Program-made: the position numbers and the translations under genes
Notes under the pieces: model-generated
What the model was told of the DNA's origin: nothing
The model's input: only the letters and a program-made list of their open reading frames with translations
Database searches by the model: none
Shown: positions 1-61,641 of the stretch, one piece after another
Position numbering within the stretch: the first letter of the stretch is position 1
Layout of the letters: each line of letters opens with the position of its first letter
DNA from: Diphasiastrum complanatum
Lineage: Eukaryota > Streptophyta > Lycopodiopsida > Lycopodiales > Lycopodiaceae
Assembly: GCA_029204225.1 (NCBI GenBank)
Contig: CM055111.1
Span: 1,746,421 to 1,810,420, forward strand
DNA length: 64,000 bases
Direction of reading: 5' to 3'

Positions 1-311
1 CGGGTCCCTTCCAAAAGAATCGGCAATTTTTTTTTTTTTTTTGCATTTTGTTAGATATAGTGCTAAAAAAATATCCACTGTATTATGTATAATGTCTTAA
101 ATTTGTCTAAAATCTTATAGATGTTAGATCGCTATTGAAAACATACATTTCAAAGTTTAGTATTCCTGGTAGAAAGCTGAAGCCTGAAACCATATCACAA
201 TTCAGCGTTCACATAATCACAAGTGCACATAACAATGTTGAATGGACACATTTCGAACTTCACAAACTAGATTGCATGCTCCAACTTCTACTTAACATTG
301 TAATTGTTAGA
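1..311. other. AT-rich sequence, no gene seen
   Basis: It contains a poly-T run near 29-42 and no supported coding region. Confidence 0.5.
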
Positions 312-800
312 GTCTAGTTACGACTCTATCATGACCTTGGCACGGCCGGTCACCAAAGGGCCTGAGGCCAAGTATTGGCAAGGACCAGTGACTGAGGAGG
401 ACATCTGTCCCAAGTTGGGACCGGTGCGTCACGAGCAGTGACCTGGTGTGGCCGCCTGACAAGTTGTCAGAGATGCGGTGTGTCTTGACCGTCGGGACCC
501 TAGCCGTCAGTGACGAGATGCTAGCCGGCAAGTAGTCGAGGTGACCAAGAGGGTCACAGGTCTTTGGCGGGGCACGGGGGTGGTACCCTATGAGTCACTC
601 AATATTCACAGGTCACAGGGGCTATGCATGCCATATGGACTGATCACCCATAGGTGGATGCCATGTGCCAGCTGACAGGAATAGCAGGTAGAAGGACTCA
701 AGGAGGGGGTGCCTATGGTTGGGAGGTTCATTCTACACACCGGCTTCTAGGATTCACGAGCTTGGAGAGACTGGCTTGTGACAGTAATTTATGATTTATT
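312..800. other. GC-rich non-coding block
   Basis: It is clearly more GC-rich than its flanks, with sharp edges near 312. Frames are short and interrupted. It may be an LTR or non-autonomous transposon fragment, but no terminal motif was identified. Confidence 0.3.
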
Positions 801-899
801 CATGATCCATCATCAAACATCCATCACACAATATACTAGGTAAACATGTGAATAGAAACCATAACATTGGCAAGCCAAAACAAGAATTGTTAATGTCAC

Positions 900-1032
900 A
901 ATCAAAGAGTCGTTCCGAATCAAAGAATCGTTTTTTTTTTCCCTTTCTGGGTCCAATTCGAATCGGCCCCGATCGATTCTTTGACGAATCGCGGTTCGTT
1001 CACCAACAAATTGCGGTACGTGGAAACACTAA
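900..1032. mobile_element. hAT-like terminus with GAATCG subterminal repeats
   Basis: GAATCG/CGATTC words recur several times (AAGAATCG, GATCGATTCTTTG, CGAATCGCGG), and the block ends in GTACGTGGAAACACTA. Read on the minus strand, AGTGTTTCCACG resembles the CAGTGTTTCC-type ends common in hAT elements. The same vocabulary occurs at the ends of the 31-35 kb palindrome. No partner end or target duplication was found. Confidence 0.35.
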
Positions 1033-1039
1033 TTCATAA

Positions 1040-1980
1040 GCAATACTACCAAAGCTAGTAGACAAGTCAGATGTAGTTCCACGATCCATGCAACACCCAC
1101 CATAGGAACCTAGTTGTTGCCAAGAGTTTGTCTTCTCCCTAACATTGTGCCCAATGAAATAGGGAGCTTGGTTGCTCATTGAGATCATTCTTAATATGAT
1201 GGCCGTTGTGAGGAGAATTATCTCCACAAGAATCTCATATCCATCTACACTCAATTTCCAATACATGCATATGTATTGGGAATCTATTTGCATGTCTCTC
1301 TTCTTTTCCAACGAAGTCACATGCATATATGTTGGAAATCCAACATCAACATACACCTGTCTACATATCGACATGCAATGCTAATTAGAGTTTAAGAAAG
1401 GGAACAACATGATTAGGCAAGCATAGGGTACAATGACATCCAAAGGTATCTACATCCTTAGCATACATATGCAAAAGATCCTCAGGTAGGAGAGGACGAG
1501 AATCCTTAGAGTCACAATCTTGCAAACTTGCAACATACAATATCAATGGACATGTAAAAGATTAGAGAAGAAACACACAAGAGAGATGAGAGAACCCAAG
1601 TCTCAAAATGTCGCCACCTGCAACTTTCCTCTCCAATTCTATGCCAAAGCTTCCAATTAGGACCTTGTGAATCCATTGCATGGGGATTGGGACACCTCAT
1701 GGTAGGCTGCATGAAAATCCTAGGGAGGAGAGAGTATGCAGGGAGGGGGCCTACAAGGAGAAGCGATTTTTCCTTTACAGGGCTCATTTTGGCTATTCGA
1801 CTCTTGGTGAGAGCTCAGGGCTTGTGGAGTCCTTAAGAGAGTAGGCTTTTCTTAGCATGGGTCTATGGTTGGGTGGTTACTTATTGCATGCTTCCTTGTT
1901 TTTTGTTGATCATTGCAAGTTGGATTATGGCAGTTGTTACAGGGTATAATTTATAATCCCAAAAGATTCTAAGACACTAT
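1040..1980. other. Non-coding, no feature recognised
   Basis: Frames are short and overlap on both strands. The AT-rich sequence carries no recognisable transposon domain. Confidence 0.45.
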
Positions 1981-2055
1981 GAAAAAGAAAATGTCCAAAG
2001 TTGTCTCCTTAGATGTAGCAACCCTTACAAGACTGTAAAGAGACTTAATTAGTCT

Positions 2056-2345
2056 GCATATCGACTAGACCTTCTACTTAAAAGTAAGGTACATCCTATA
2101 TTCCATGTGAGCTTCTTAAAAGTGCGTCTTAGTGAAAAGTATAACCTTATTCCGAAAAGTGAACTAGGTCAATTGGAGGACTTGACTCCCTTTGTGCCCA
2201 TGGAACCCGAAAAGGTCATGGATATGTGACGTCATAGGTTGAGAAATTGTTTGATTTGTGAACACTTGATCTGTTGGAAAGGTAAGTCTATATGATGAGG
2301 ACACTTGGGAAAAGAGGTGAATCTTAGATTGAAATTCCTTGGATT
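2056..2345 (+). pseudogene. Ty3/gypsy chromovirus integrase C-terminus plus chromodomain (relic)
   Basis: The frame from 2056 reads AYRLDL, KVHPIFHVSFLK, LIPKSELGQLED and MEPEKVMD, which is the classic end of a chromovirus integrase. After a stop comes RHRLRNCLICEHLICWKGK, then DEDTWEK in a shifted frame, matching a chromodomain (the RNR..I.. .LIKWKG...EDATWE pattern). A stop and a frameshift show decay. The rest of pol is not recognisable upstream. Confidence 0.75.
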
Positions 2346-2379
2346 TTTAACCTAAGAAGGAAATTCTTAAGGGGAGAGA

Positions 2380-2700
2380 TGTTATGTACCATAAAAATAT
2401 GCTCTTGGGTGATGGTCTTTCCATGAGGCAAAACGCTAGGTTGGCATTGTTGATAACTTGTCCTAACCTCAAGTTGCCCCGTGTCACAATCTAAGCATGG
2501 ACTGTGCTTGATTTGGGACCACCCAATTGTACTATGTATGTAGAGGTGGAAGAGCAGCTCATTGTCATTCATGTGGTCTACTCGAGTAGGTGGATAGTAC
2601 GAGCACATGTGAGCCAAGATGTATCTCCATGGAGATGAGTGCTATGAGAGCCGAGTGCGATGGTTAATGGTATGGGGCGCCGATTATCATCAAAGGTTTG
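2380..2700 (+). mobile_element. Putative 3' LTR of the chromovirus relic
   Basis: A purine tract AAGGGGAGAGA (2369-2379) sits just after the integrase relic and is followed by TGTTATGTACC, as expected for a polypurine tract and the TG start of an LTR. The 3' boundary is not resolved. Confidence 0.45.
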
Positions 2701-2976
2701 ATCAGGCTAGTTGGTGTCGATAGCTTTGGTGCACGGGGGTGAGTCGGAAATGGCTTTATGGATGGACTGTAATAAAGTGTCATTCAGCTTCCATGTAGGA
2801 AATTTCTTACATTTGAGTAAGCTGTTGTATTGGTGTTTGGTCTCCCAAAGAGATGTGGGGAAAAGAGGTACGCATATGGACAAGTTGAAGTTTTACCCAA
2901 TGACACTCCTCATCGTAACATCTATTACAAGAAGAGACCATATGCTAAAATTTGGATGTTGGTCTATGTGGTTTAG

Positions 2977-3620
2977 TTAGAAGAGAAATATAAGTTGATG
3001 TAAGAGGAGGGGTGATGAGGAAGGTAGATTGAGTGTCAAGTGGGCTACCATGTGGGAGATGTTAAAGTAGTGAGAGAAGTGCAATCCTGGTAGTTCAAGC
3101 GCCATGCAAGGTTTATCAATCCTTCTTGCTTTCACAATTGCAATTTTTTCTTGTGCCGCATGTAGAGAGCTAGAAGCTATATTGCATCCAAGGACCCATG
3201 CATGCATACAATGCCATAAGAAAGATATCCTCCTTAGCAAAGAGATCTTGGACTTCATGATTCTCTTCCACTTCATGTTGCCCTTGATTTTCCCTAAGTT
3301 TCCCTTCTTTTTCAAATTTGATATTTTCTTCTTTTGTTGACTCTTGAAGTGGCCGACTTTGTCACAATAGTAACACTTCATCTCTTTGAAAGTCTCTGTC
3401 AAATCCAAATGATGAATTTGTGAATTTGCCTACCCTAGGCCAACAAATGTAGTAGCACGCTCGTCTTTCATTTGCCACTTCAAGAGAGCTTCTAGATCGA
3501 CGAAGTTCACTTTAGTTCTGTCGACAAGTGACCACAAATGTCTGATGTTCCCTAGCAACTAATATACAAAATTTGACTTCTCGTGTATGAAAGTTTGTGC
3601 CATCGGATTTCTCAAGTAAA
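2977..3620 (-). pseudogene. Ty1/copia gag fragment with degenerate zinc knuckle
   Basis: The minus strand reads ALLKWQMKDERATTFVGLG and then MKCYYCDKVGHFKSQ. This is a CCHC-type knuckle (C-x2-C-x4-H) whose last cysteine is replaced or lost, followed by a lysine-rich tract. Several stops interrupt the frame. It belongs to no visible pol. Confidence 0.55.
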
Positions 3621-3639
3621 TTTTGTGTAATATTACTAA

Positions 3640-5770
3640 AATAGCTCAAATTCATAGAACTTTCTCCTGTTTTATGCATAATTTGCTATTTGTAGAAGTC
3701 ACTCTAGAACTTGAATTTTGTGAGAAATAAATGCGTAGGAATCTTTTACAATCATTTTTTGAGCACTCAAATTCAATGTTTCACGGACCTTTTTGAAACA
3801 CCTTTTTGAAAAGGGTTTGAAATGGGAAAGAATCGGCGAATCGGTTTTAGGGTTTTTTTTAAGGGATTTTTTTCTAGCCTTCTATTATAGCAAAAACAAG
3901 TGCTTTTTTAGTGTTTAAATTGCAATGTACGTTATAATCAATTAACGATCAATCTTGAATCAAACTCCTGAGTCCCACCTATTGTCATGATTCATATCAA
4001 AAAGTAAGTCTTATTCTAGTTAAAAAAGAAGTTTTTTATGCTTGGTTAGGGTTGCCTTTTGAAGTTCATGAAGGCTTGAAACGATCATTATATAACAATT
4101 CATCAAGAATTGGTAGTACAATAACCGGTATGCTAGTGTGTAAGTCGTCCTACAAAGGAACTACAACATTCTTCTCCCCTTGTAATGTGCAATGGGAGCA
4201 ATTCATAGTAGGAAGACCAAAAATGTAGAAAGATTGAACAAAAGTTTCAAAGGCTGACAAGAAAGATAAAGTGGGTCAGGTTAATGAATTTTAACCTGCA
4301 TCAAAGATGCCCTATCTGAGGAGGAAAAAGAAATAGCACAAAATTGCAAAAAAGATGAAGTGTCAAAAAGTAGTGAAAATCATACAAGCTAGAAATCTTA
4401 GTAACTTCCTGTCTAGGGATCCAAAATTCAAAATTCAAATTGAGATCTGTAAAGTATAGTAGAAGCACCCTACTGTAGGAAATATAAGGGTATATTGATC
4501 TTCACAAAATTCCACAAAAAGCATGAATTGACAGATAGTAGCAAAATGAAAATTTGTAGTGCCTCCTACCTTTTGCTAGTCAAAAAGACCAAATTTATAC
4601 ATATTCTTGGGTGCCCCAACAACAAGGAGTTTAAAAATGTAACATAAAACAAATTCTGACCTTTTCAAAGAAAATTGGAGTCTAAAAAAGGAAAAAAGTA
4701 GTTGAGTGAGACACATGTAAGCAAAATTATTTTTTATTTTATTTCAGTTTATTTTTTCTGTTTCGAAAAATAAAATCCAATTTGAAAATAGCTACAAAAG
4801 TTCATTCTGAAGGGTATGAATCAGAATTTGAAGGGACGATCCTTCACCAATCTGCTTGAGAACAAATTTTTTTTAAACAAATTTGCTGCTTTGTAAACTT
4901 CTTAAGAAACAAACTTTAATTTTCTTTCTGAGCACACCAATAAAACTCTGTGAAAACAACTTTAGAAGGGGTTGAAGACTGAAATTGAACTTGCTGTTTA
5001 GTGAGGGTCTGAAAAGTAGTTCTTCAATATGAAATTCTGCTGCATTGCACGGGCCTTCGAAACTCAAAAACCTTCACATAAAACTTCATTTTCGAGCAAA
5101 TTATTAAAATGTGACCTCAAAAATTTGTGCACTTTAAAAGAAGAATTTTTGTCTGTCAAACCTCAACAAGACTAGGGGTATTAAAGAGTCTTCACTTTGA
5201 AGTTCCGCGCATTCAAAAAACTTTTCACACAACCCTCAACCAAAGGTTCTCTTACCTAGCACAATCAGCTCTTCACGTAGAATACCGAGGCATCTTTACC
5301 ACATTATAAGTAGCTCTATCCCTCACATCTTCAGTTGGAAGCACTTGCTTATCTTTAGCAAGCAAGGGTTGATTAGTACCCGTTCTTTGCATTTAATTGG
5401 GCATCAACAGCCGATTAAAGCTCTTTTCATTGTGGCGGAAAAACATGGGCTTCCACGCTTAGTTCACCACTGAAATAGGTTGGAAAACAAAGTGCTAGAG
5501 GGCTACTAAATTCCACATAACTTTTGCAATGTGGATTACAAAAAATCACCAAAGATAAAACCATTGCTCCACATAGAAATGCTAGTAGATGGACGTGCCA
5601 TGCTTGGATGCTTGATCTGCCATGATGAACCTCTTTCTTCACTTACCCTAAAGCCATTCTATTTTCAATACGAAACCCAAAATGTAAGCTAATGTTATGA
5701 GTCCATCGGTCAAACCCAATCCCTATCGAGCATGACAATATACTTGATCACAGAGTTATCCAACGAGTAA
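3640..5770. other. AT-rich intergenic sequence, nothing supported
   Basis: Only short chance frames are present. Around 3825-3890 a GAATCGGCGAATCGG word and poly-T runs recall the GAATCG-type hAT ends, but no structure can be defined. Confidence 0.45.
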
Positions 5771-5781
5771 ACAATACCTTC

Positions 5782-5965
5782 ATCTACTTTGAATAGGCAG
5801 TACATTCGACTTGCTCATAGTCATTCATAAGGTAGATAATACAATTATCAATCTTGGGAGTCAATGCAATTGGATCTACTTCGAACATGGAGTACATTCG
5901 ACTTGCTCATATTCATGCACAAGGTAGACAGTACAATCATCGATCATGGGCAGTTAATGCAATCG
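5782..5965. repeat. Tandem duplication, 92-bp unit x2
   Basis: Units at 5782-5873 and 5874-5965 share ATCTACTT, AGTACATTCGACTTGCTCAT, AAGGTAGA and AATGCAAT with roughly 20% divergence. Confidence 0.7.
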
Positions 5966-5969
5966 ACTA

Positions 5970-7108
5970 TCATAAGCAATCAATCTAGTTGATTACTTAA
6001 CAAACACCCATGGTATGAGTGGCCAGCCACATGCATGTAAAGTGCAATCTTACATGGTAAATTATTCTCCAATGTGTGCAAACACCATATGATATGCTAG
6101 ATTTCACAACAATCAAGGATTGGAAATAATCCCGGGAATCATGGTTTTCTCAATTTTCTTTGATTATTTTTGCCAAAGTTTTCCAACAAGCAATTTGCAT
6201 AATTTTATTAATTTTGATTTGTTATGAAGATTTTTTGGTAGTAGTGAGGTCATTGTTGTCATTATCACGTTGAATGAAAGTTATTCTTTTAGGGGAAATG
6301 TTTGGAGGTTTGGGATTCTCTAGCATCACATATCAGTTGTGGATTGTTGTGATTGAAGGATTTTTGTTTGCCAATCGTTTCCTAATAGTTTGATTGTATA
6401 TCTTGCCTTATCTCCATCATTAGGGTCTACTTGCTGACTTTACTAGACGAATCTATATAGACTGGTTACATAAGGATCAACAATCTGTAAGTTCTGGTGT
6501 TTGACACTACCCAAGCAAGGCATCTAGCTACATCGAGGCTAATCTTGAAGGTCTAAGTTAGAGTTCCTGATCTATTTTATGCTAAAGCGGTATAGTGATG
6601 ACTTAGGTGTTCAATGAGATGTCTGCTTGGCTGAAAAAATGGGAGAAGTCTGAGTAGCTTGTTGATGCTTAGTCGATCAATGTTTGGTCATTCGTGACCT
6701 TGTAAAATAGGTTCCAATATGCGTAGTTTAATAAGTTGATGATGTATGCTATGTGCTTGTCTTCCAAAAGTGTTTATAAGCATATTTGCAAGATGTTCCG
6801 AGCTGAACCATCTTTCTTCTCTCTTTTATTTTCAACAAGATATTGTATAAAATGTTTGTTTTTTGCACTTGCTAGTCATAGTTGAGCATGAAGCTATCCA
6901 GATCTGTCCAATTTTCTGTTTGAGTTACTTAAAACTGCATGCAAATGCCACCATGTTCTTTTTTCAATGCGTTCTTCCATTCCACATGAGCTTTGTGCCA
7001 ATGGACAAGGTGATCTGCATCTGACAAGGATTTGCTAAATGTATTTCCAAGCTAGGTACTAGAATTCATTCAAGCCCCAAACTTTTTTGTAACAATGTAT
7101 AATTAATA
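5970..7108. other. Region upstream of exon 1; no promoter identified
   Basis: It is AT-rich with no coding evidence. It would hold the promoter and 5' UTR of the GGCT-like gene if exon 1 is truly first, but no confident TATA box or start site can be assigned. Confidence 0.35.
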
Positions 7109-7174
7109 TAGTTGTTGCTGAGTGTGAATAGAAGCTTGAACAAGCTTGAAGAGGACAATTATCGGGACTTTTCA

Positions 7175-56472
<49,298 letters not shown>

Positions 56473-58360
56473 TATTGTAAGTTTGACTTTGCTTTGATTT
56501 TTATGTTATGAAACATTCAGCCCTTAGTTTATTCTTTTGCCTTGTGCATATGCCTAGTGGTTGAGATAACTTGTTAGTAGACAGATTTGGTTAATTTGTT
56601 GCAAATTAAGATTGAGATAAGTGGACAATAATGATAATGTTTCTGAAAAAAGTTAGCTTGATTGATGTTGATCTTGGTGATGGTGAATCAGGGCTAAGTG
56701 TGTTGATTCTACTCGACAAATTGATATGCCCAAGATAAAACAACTATAAGAAAGTGACATTTGTTTTGATAAGCTTTAGCAATGCAGGCTTGTGGTGATA
56801 GTTTGGGTATTCAAAACATAAAGAAATAAGCGTACAAAGCTAATAGATGGAAAAGAGGTGATATGCTTAGAATTTGTATGAGACTTAGGGCTACTAGTTC
56901 AAAATCATTAGAGTTATGTTAGCTCCAAGTAAGCAGGAGCCATTGTGAGTATAAGAGAATCATAATTTCTAAAGAGTTGGTGCATACATGTAAACTATGC
57001 AACTCATGTTATCGCTCACGCATTGATGTATAATCAGTTTTGTGTTTGTTTGACGGTCTTAGAATTTGACTTCTAATAGAATGCTATTAGGCCCTTTTTT
57101 GCTTTTTGCTGTTTGTTTTTTGTTTTTAATGAGAGCACTTATTTGATTATAGCTTTTCGAGAATGATATAATAGTATTCATTTGTCAATCTATGAAGGGC
57201 TTTTTATATCTTGATAAAAGCTTGCATATTTATGCCTAGCTTCTTTCTATGGTGTCATGTAGTTTATATTTTTCTGATAACCTTTCTAAAGAATTCTGTG
57301 TCCTTTGTATATGGTATCGTTTTATAGCTGCCACTATGGAGGTTGAATTTTTTGAAATTTGAGTTGACTAAAACACTACCTTGCAAGCTTACGTAAAGTT
57401 GGTTCATTGCATCATAGCCAACAAAGACTTATCAATTTTGAGTAGTAAAAATTTGGCATGTTGTTTTCCCATGTTAGTTGGTTAATTTTGTTGTATTGGA
57501 TTTGCCGTGGCATTATCAATAGGCTACCTTTTTTTTATGATTGGTGTTCTAATATGCACTTCACACAAGTTTGCATGATTACTAGCTAAATTTCATCAAA
57601 ATTTGGTAAAGTGAGATTGCTCTTTATTTTCTTTGTCCATCATCATTCCTAAATGTCTTTCTTTAGGTTTGTCGTAAGAGGCCGCAAGTAGATCATAAAC
57701 TTGTTTTGTGATTATTTTTGCACTCTGTGCAATAATGCGAGTAAATTTGCAACAATTGGATAAATGAATGGATGTAGATTGAAAATCGGATTAGAGTGAT
57801 AAGAAATCCAACAAATTGAAGAAATGGAGCTTCCACATCTTTGAATGTTGATTCACATGTCATATACTTAAACAAAGGTTTCCCCAACATTGTATTGTAA
57901 AATTGTATCGAAGTGTTGCACATGGTAGGTCATAGTTACGTATGCAAGAAATTGTTTTTTGATACATACAAAATTTAGTACTTTTCACTGTATTGAAAAC
58001 CTAGCTAAGTTATGCATTAACATTGTGTAAACTTAAAACTAGAGTTGTCACAAAATGCACACAAAAGTGTGCATTTCAAGTACACTTCAAAAATTTACAT
58101 CTTACTAACTATAAAATTGTCATTAAATCCTTTCGCAAATAGGTTCTTTATATATATATTTATCGATAATAAGATGAAGCCATTGATATGGTGTCAGACA
58201 TGCGAGATATTGGTGTAATACCTGTGAAAGATTCAACTAGTTTCATCACATTTTTCAATATTTTCATATTTGGCATATTGAGACCAAAACTTGTTTTAGA
58301 CTTAGAGGTTGACTTTTCAAAGTTCATTAGTCTAAATTTCATTTGAATAAACACTTTTTG
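56473..58360. other. Region downstream of the GGCT-like stop codon
   Basis: AT-rich, no recognisable gene. It presumably contains the 3' UTR and polyadenylation site, which I cannot assign. Confidence 0.35.
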
Positions 58361-58363
58361 AAA

Positions 58364-58872
58364 GTGTGGGAAAGATAGAATGCGAGTTTGAGTAGATTCA
58401 ATTTGAATAAGTTGGGTACATTGAATCTAGACCCAAAATTAGTAGGGTTAGCATTTTGGTGGGAAAGCCAAGTGGCCAAATAGGGTTTGGACCTGTTATA
58501 AAAGGATGTAACTCGTGGAGAGAGTGATATTCTCTCTTCTCTATTTCATTTCATGCTTATACATGGTTCTCTTGGGTTCTACTATCCATTGGTGCACTAT
58601 CTTGGTGATTGCTTGCAATTCTATGTGTAGAATGATCTATATTTGTTATTTTTGGATCTACACGTGTGAAAAACAGTAGCTTGCTAGTTTTGTATGGATA
58701 GCAACAGTACATAATCATTTCATTCAAGTTTGATCAAGTTCTATTAGTGTTTGCATCTCAAATTGTGTATAGATGCTGATTTTTCTACATTGGTGAGATT
58801 GGTAGTGTATTTGTCTTTCTAACCAAAGATCATTCAAGTAGATTGGATCTTAAGGATCTGAAATCTTTCACA
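58364..58872 (+). mobile_element. Copia LTR (plus), family C copy 2
   Basis: GTTATAAAAGG near 58494 is a TATA region. The LTR ends TTTCACA at 58872, directly before the perfect primer site TGGTATCAGAGC (58873-58884). The 5' TG is estimated. Confidence 0.72.
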
Positions 58873-59474
58873 TGGTATCAGAGCTTGTGTTTCAGGTTAT
58901 GAAGGAGGAAATAAGATCTATCAATGATTTGGTGAAGATATCAAGTCTAGAGCATGCTAGAGAGGATTCTACACCAAAATTGGATTTTTTTGTTTTTGTA
59001 GATTAGATCTTTTGTAGATCAGAACACTAAATAGGTCAATATACTTGTTCAATTCTGATTTTTGAATTCACATACTGGATTTGGCCGATTTTTGGATCAT
59101 TAGTTCAGCCTAAGTGGTGGCTTATAGATTGCATATCAAATTTTCAACATTTGCATGTAGATTTGGAGTAGTCAATTTTTTTGTGATTTTGTCAAAACCC
59201 TAATTTTGATTGGATCTCTAGATAGTGAGGTTTCTGGACTTCATTTGAGTGTGTTTCAATCTTAGGAAGTGACAAAAGTTATTAGATTTAGGATAGATCA
59301 TAGGTTGATCAAGATTCCATGATTCTATGTGTTGATTTGCTTGGATAAGTGCTAGAAGAGAATTTGTGAGATAATCTCAAATCTTGGTGATTTCTTTTGA
59401 AAGCATTTGTTGTTGTTCAAAGGAGTGCTTTGTGCATTAAAGTAGGTTGAAAGAGAAGATCAGGTCATTGCTAC

Positions 59475-59889
59475 ATGGCAACCTCAATTGGAGTCATGTT
59501 GGAAGCCAATGATAGGCTTACCTCAAGTAACTATTTGTTGTGGAAAGTGAGAATGGAGTCACTTCTTGAGATGAATGATGTTTTGGATATTGTTGTAGGC
59601 TTGGAAGAGAGACCAGCAACACAACAAGATCAATTGAGGTATGACAAGAGGGCCAAGAAGGCTCTACACATGATAAAGATGAATGTTACCAATGAACTTC
59701 TCAAGGAAGTTGGTAAGTGCACATCATCTTTGGAAGCTTGGAATTCATTGAAGAAGCTTTATGAATCCAAGTCTACTTCTAGAGTGTTGACTCTAAGAAG
59801 GCAAATCTTTTCTTGTTTGCAAAAGAAAAGTATTGCTATTCAAAAGACTTTGCCAAGTTTGATGGATCTTCAAGAGATATTGATCAATG
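59475..59889 (+). pseudogene. Copia family C gag, copy 2, cut by a second element
   Basis: MATSIGVMLEANDRLTSSNY, LLWKVRMESLLEMND, VLDIVVGLEERPATQQDQ, LRYDKRAKKALHMIKMNVTN and VLTLRRQIFSC form a long intact gag N-terminus. A shift near 59820 moves FAKFDG to another frame. At about 59890 the sequence changes to minus-strand copia integrase. Confidence 0.85.
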
Positions 59890-60060
59890 AGGAATTTAGG
59901 CTTCTTTCTGCAACACCATTGTATTCTGGTGTATATGTAGGAGTGAATTGGTGTTCTATCCATTGCTCTTCGCAGAATCTTAAAAATTCTTTGCTTTTGT
60001 ATTCATCTCCATTGTCAGATCTGAGAATCTATATCTTTTTCGAGGTGTGTCGCTCTACAA
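59890..60060 (-). pseudogene. Copia D integrase core fragment
   Basis: The minus strand reads LRSDNGDEYKSKEF-like residues (second Asp; about 60020-59975) and EQWIEHQFTPTYTPEYNGVA with ERSLNSSLIN, which keeps the catalytic Glu. It stops at the junction with the plus-strand gag. Confidence 0.7.
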
Positions 60061-60857
60061 ATGCCACAAACTTCTTGAAGGAATCAAACACTTCGATTTC
60101 TTCTTTAGGTAGTAGATCCTGGTCAAACCTGAGAGCAAATCCATCTTCATCGGTCCACAGACATCAGAGTGGACAAGCTCAAGAACTTCTTTTTCTCTTC
60201 TTCCCTCATGTGTGAATGGATTTCGATTTTGCTTTTCTTTTTGACAGGCTTCGCAGAACTCCGTTTCGGGCCTTGATATCTTGAGATCCGTGACTATGTC
60301 TTTTTTGCACATGTCACACAGGCTCCACATGTTTAGATGATACATTCTCCTATGCCAGAGCTGATCTTTTTTTTTTGATGCATTTAATATGCTATCAGAG
60401 TTGCTGATTATCTTGGCCTGGTAGAGGTTTCCTTCTTTGCATCCGACCGTCAACAACTTGTTTGTCATTTTCTCAATCATGCGGCATGTGTTGTCGTTGA
60501 ACAAAACTCGAATTCCAAGATCTGCCATCTTGGAGACTGATAGCAAATCTTTTCTGAGTGAAGGCACGTAGAGTGCTCCTGGCAGCTTTGCTTGCCCTGA
60601 CAGTGTTCGCAGCTATAGAGTGCCGATGCCTTTGACATTGTGTCTGCTCCCATCTCCTAGAATCACTGCTCTGTTATTTTTGAGCTCTCTAAAGTCGATC
60701 AAGATCTTCTTGTTGCAGGTGATGTGTGATGTTGGTCCTGAATCAATGACTACATCGTAGTCGTGTTTAGTGTAGTTGGTTGAAGCTTCATCGAGTATCG
60801 TGAAGGCTTCGTCACCTTTGTTTGCATCATTGGATGACTCTACAACATTAGCTTTCT
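60055..60857 (-). pseudogene. Copia D protease and GAG-pre-integrase
   Basis: YDVVIDSGPTSHITCNKKIL holds the protease DSG. RAVILGDGSRHNVKGIG and LRKDLLSVSKMADLGIRVLF follow. The zinc module is LWHRRMYHLNMWSL with CEACQKEKQNR, then VLELVHSDVCGPMKMD. The frame shifts near 60590. Confidence 0.83.
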
Positions 60858-61578
60858 CAACTTTGTTCTTTTTTTTTTGGGCTAAATCTGCAATCATATG
60901 CAGAGTGCCCCTTCTTCTTGTAGTGCATGCAAGGTATTGTTGGATTGAACCAGCATTTGTTGGCCGTATGGCCCGGTTTGTGACAGTGATCATAGGAAGA
61001 AGATTGTTGATTGGAGGACTTTGTCTTCTCAAATTTTGGCTTGTTCTTGTTCTTCTTCTTTCCTTTCATGAAGAGGGCCTTCTCTTGATCACTGCTTCCC
61101 TCCCCTTTGTCTCTCATTAGTCTCTCATCAACGACAAGACTGACTGCTTTGTCGAATGTCATATCTGGTAGACTCATTATGAGCATTCTCAAAAGCTGAT
61201 AAGACGTCGGTAGAGATTTCATAAAGTACATCAGTTGCATATAGATTGCAGCTGAATGTGAAGGTGCATGACTGAAGCTGGAGTCTTCACTTCATACTTC
61301 TGTTTCAATCTTTCCCACGCTACATGGCTGCTTTTGTAGTCTTTAATCTGCATGAGTATATCTTCGTTTATGGATGAAACGATGATCGCCATTGCACACT
61401 CATCTTTTCTGATCCATTTAGCTCTCCTCGGGTCTTTCTACGGAGGCTGCACCTTTGAGAGTTTGGTCACCAACCAAATGCCTTCGCCCTTCAGAAGCGT
61501 TTTGATTTTGAATTTCTAGATTTTGTAATTTGTGCCATCAAGACTGATTGCTACTCTTGTCTGGAGTGTTGTAGCCAT
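60857..61578 (-). pseudogene. Copia D gag with two degenerate zinc knuckles
   Basis: MATTLQTRVAISLDGTNYKI, EGIWLVTKLSKVQPP, KDPRRAKWIRKDECAMAII, AWERLKQKYEVKTPAS and MTFDKAVSLVVDERLMRDKG, with stops and a shift near 61245. The knuckles are YDHCHKPGHTANKC (first Cys replaced by Tyr) and CMHYKKKGHSAYDC (second Cys replaced by Tyr). Confidence 0.82.
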
Positions 61579-61641
61579 ATTATGATGTCTAAAAAATCAC
61601 TGCTTGAATATCAGTATTGACAACCTCGAGCTCTGATACCA

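Larger units (their letters stand above)
59890..61641 (-). mobile_element. Ty1/copia element D, gag to integrase (minus)
   Basis: Primer site TGGTATCAGAGC at 61641-61630 is followed by gag (ATG 61578), two knuckles, protease, GAG-pre-integrase and integrase, then truncation at about 59890 before RT. Confidence 0.87.
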
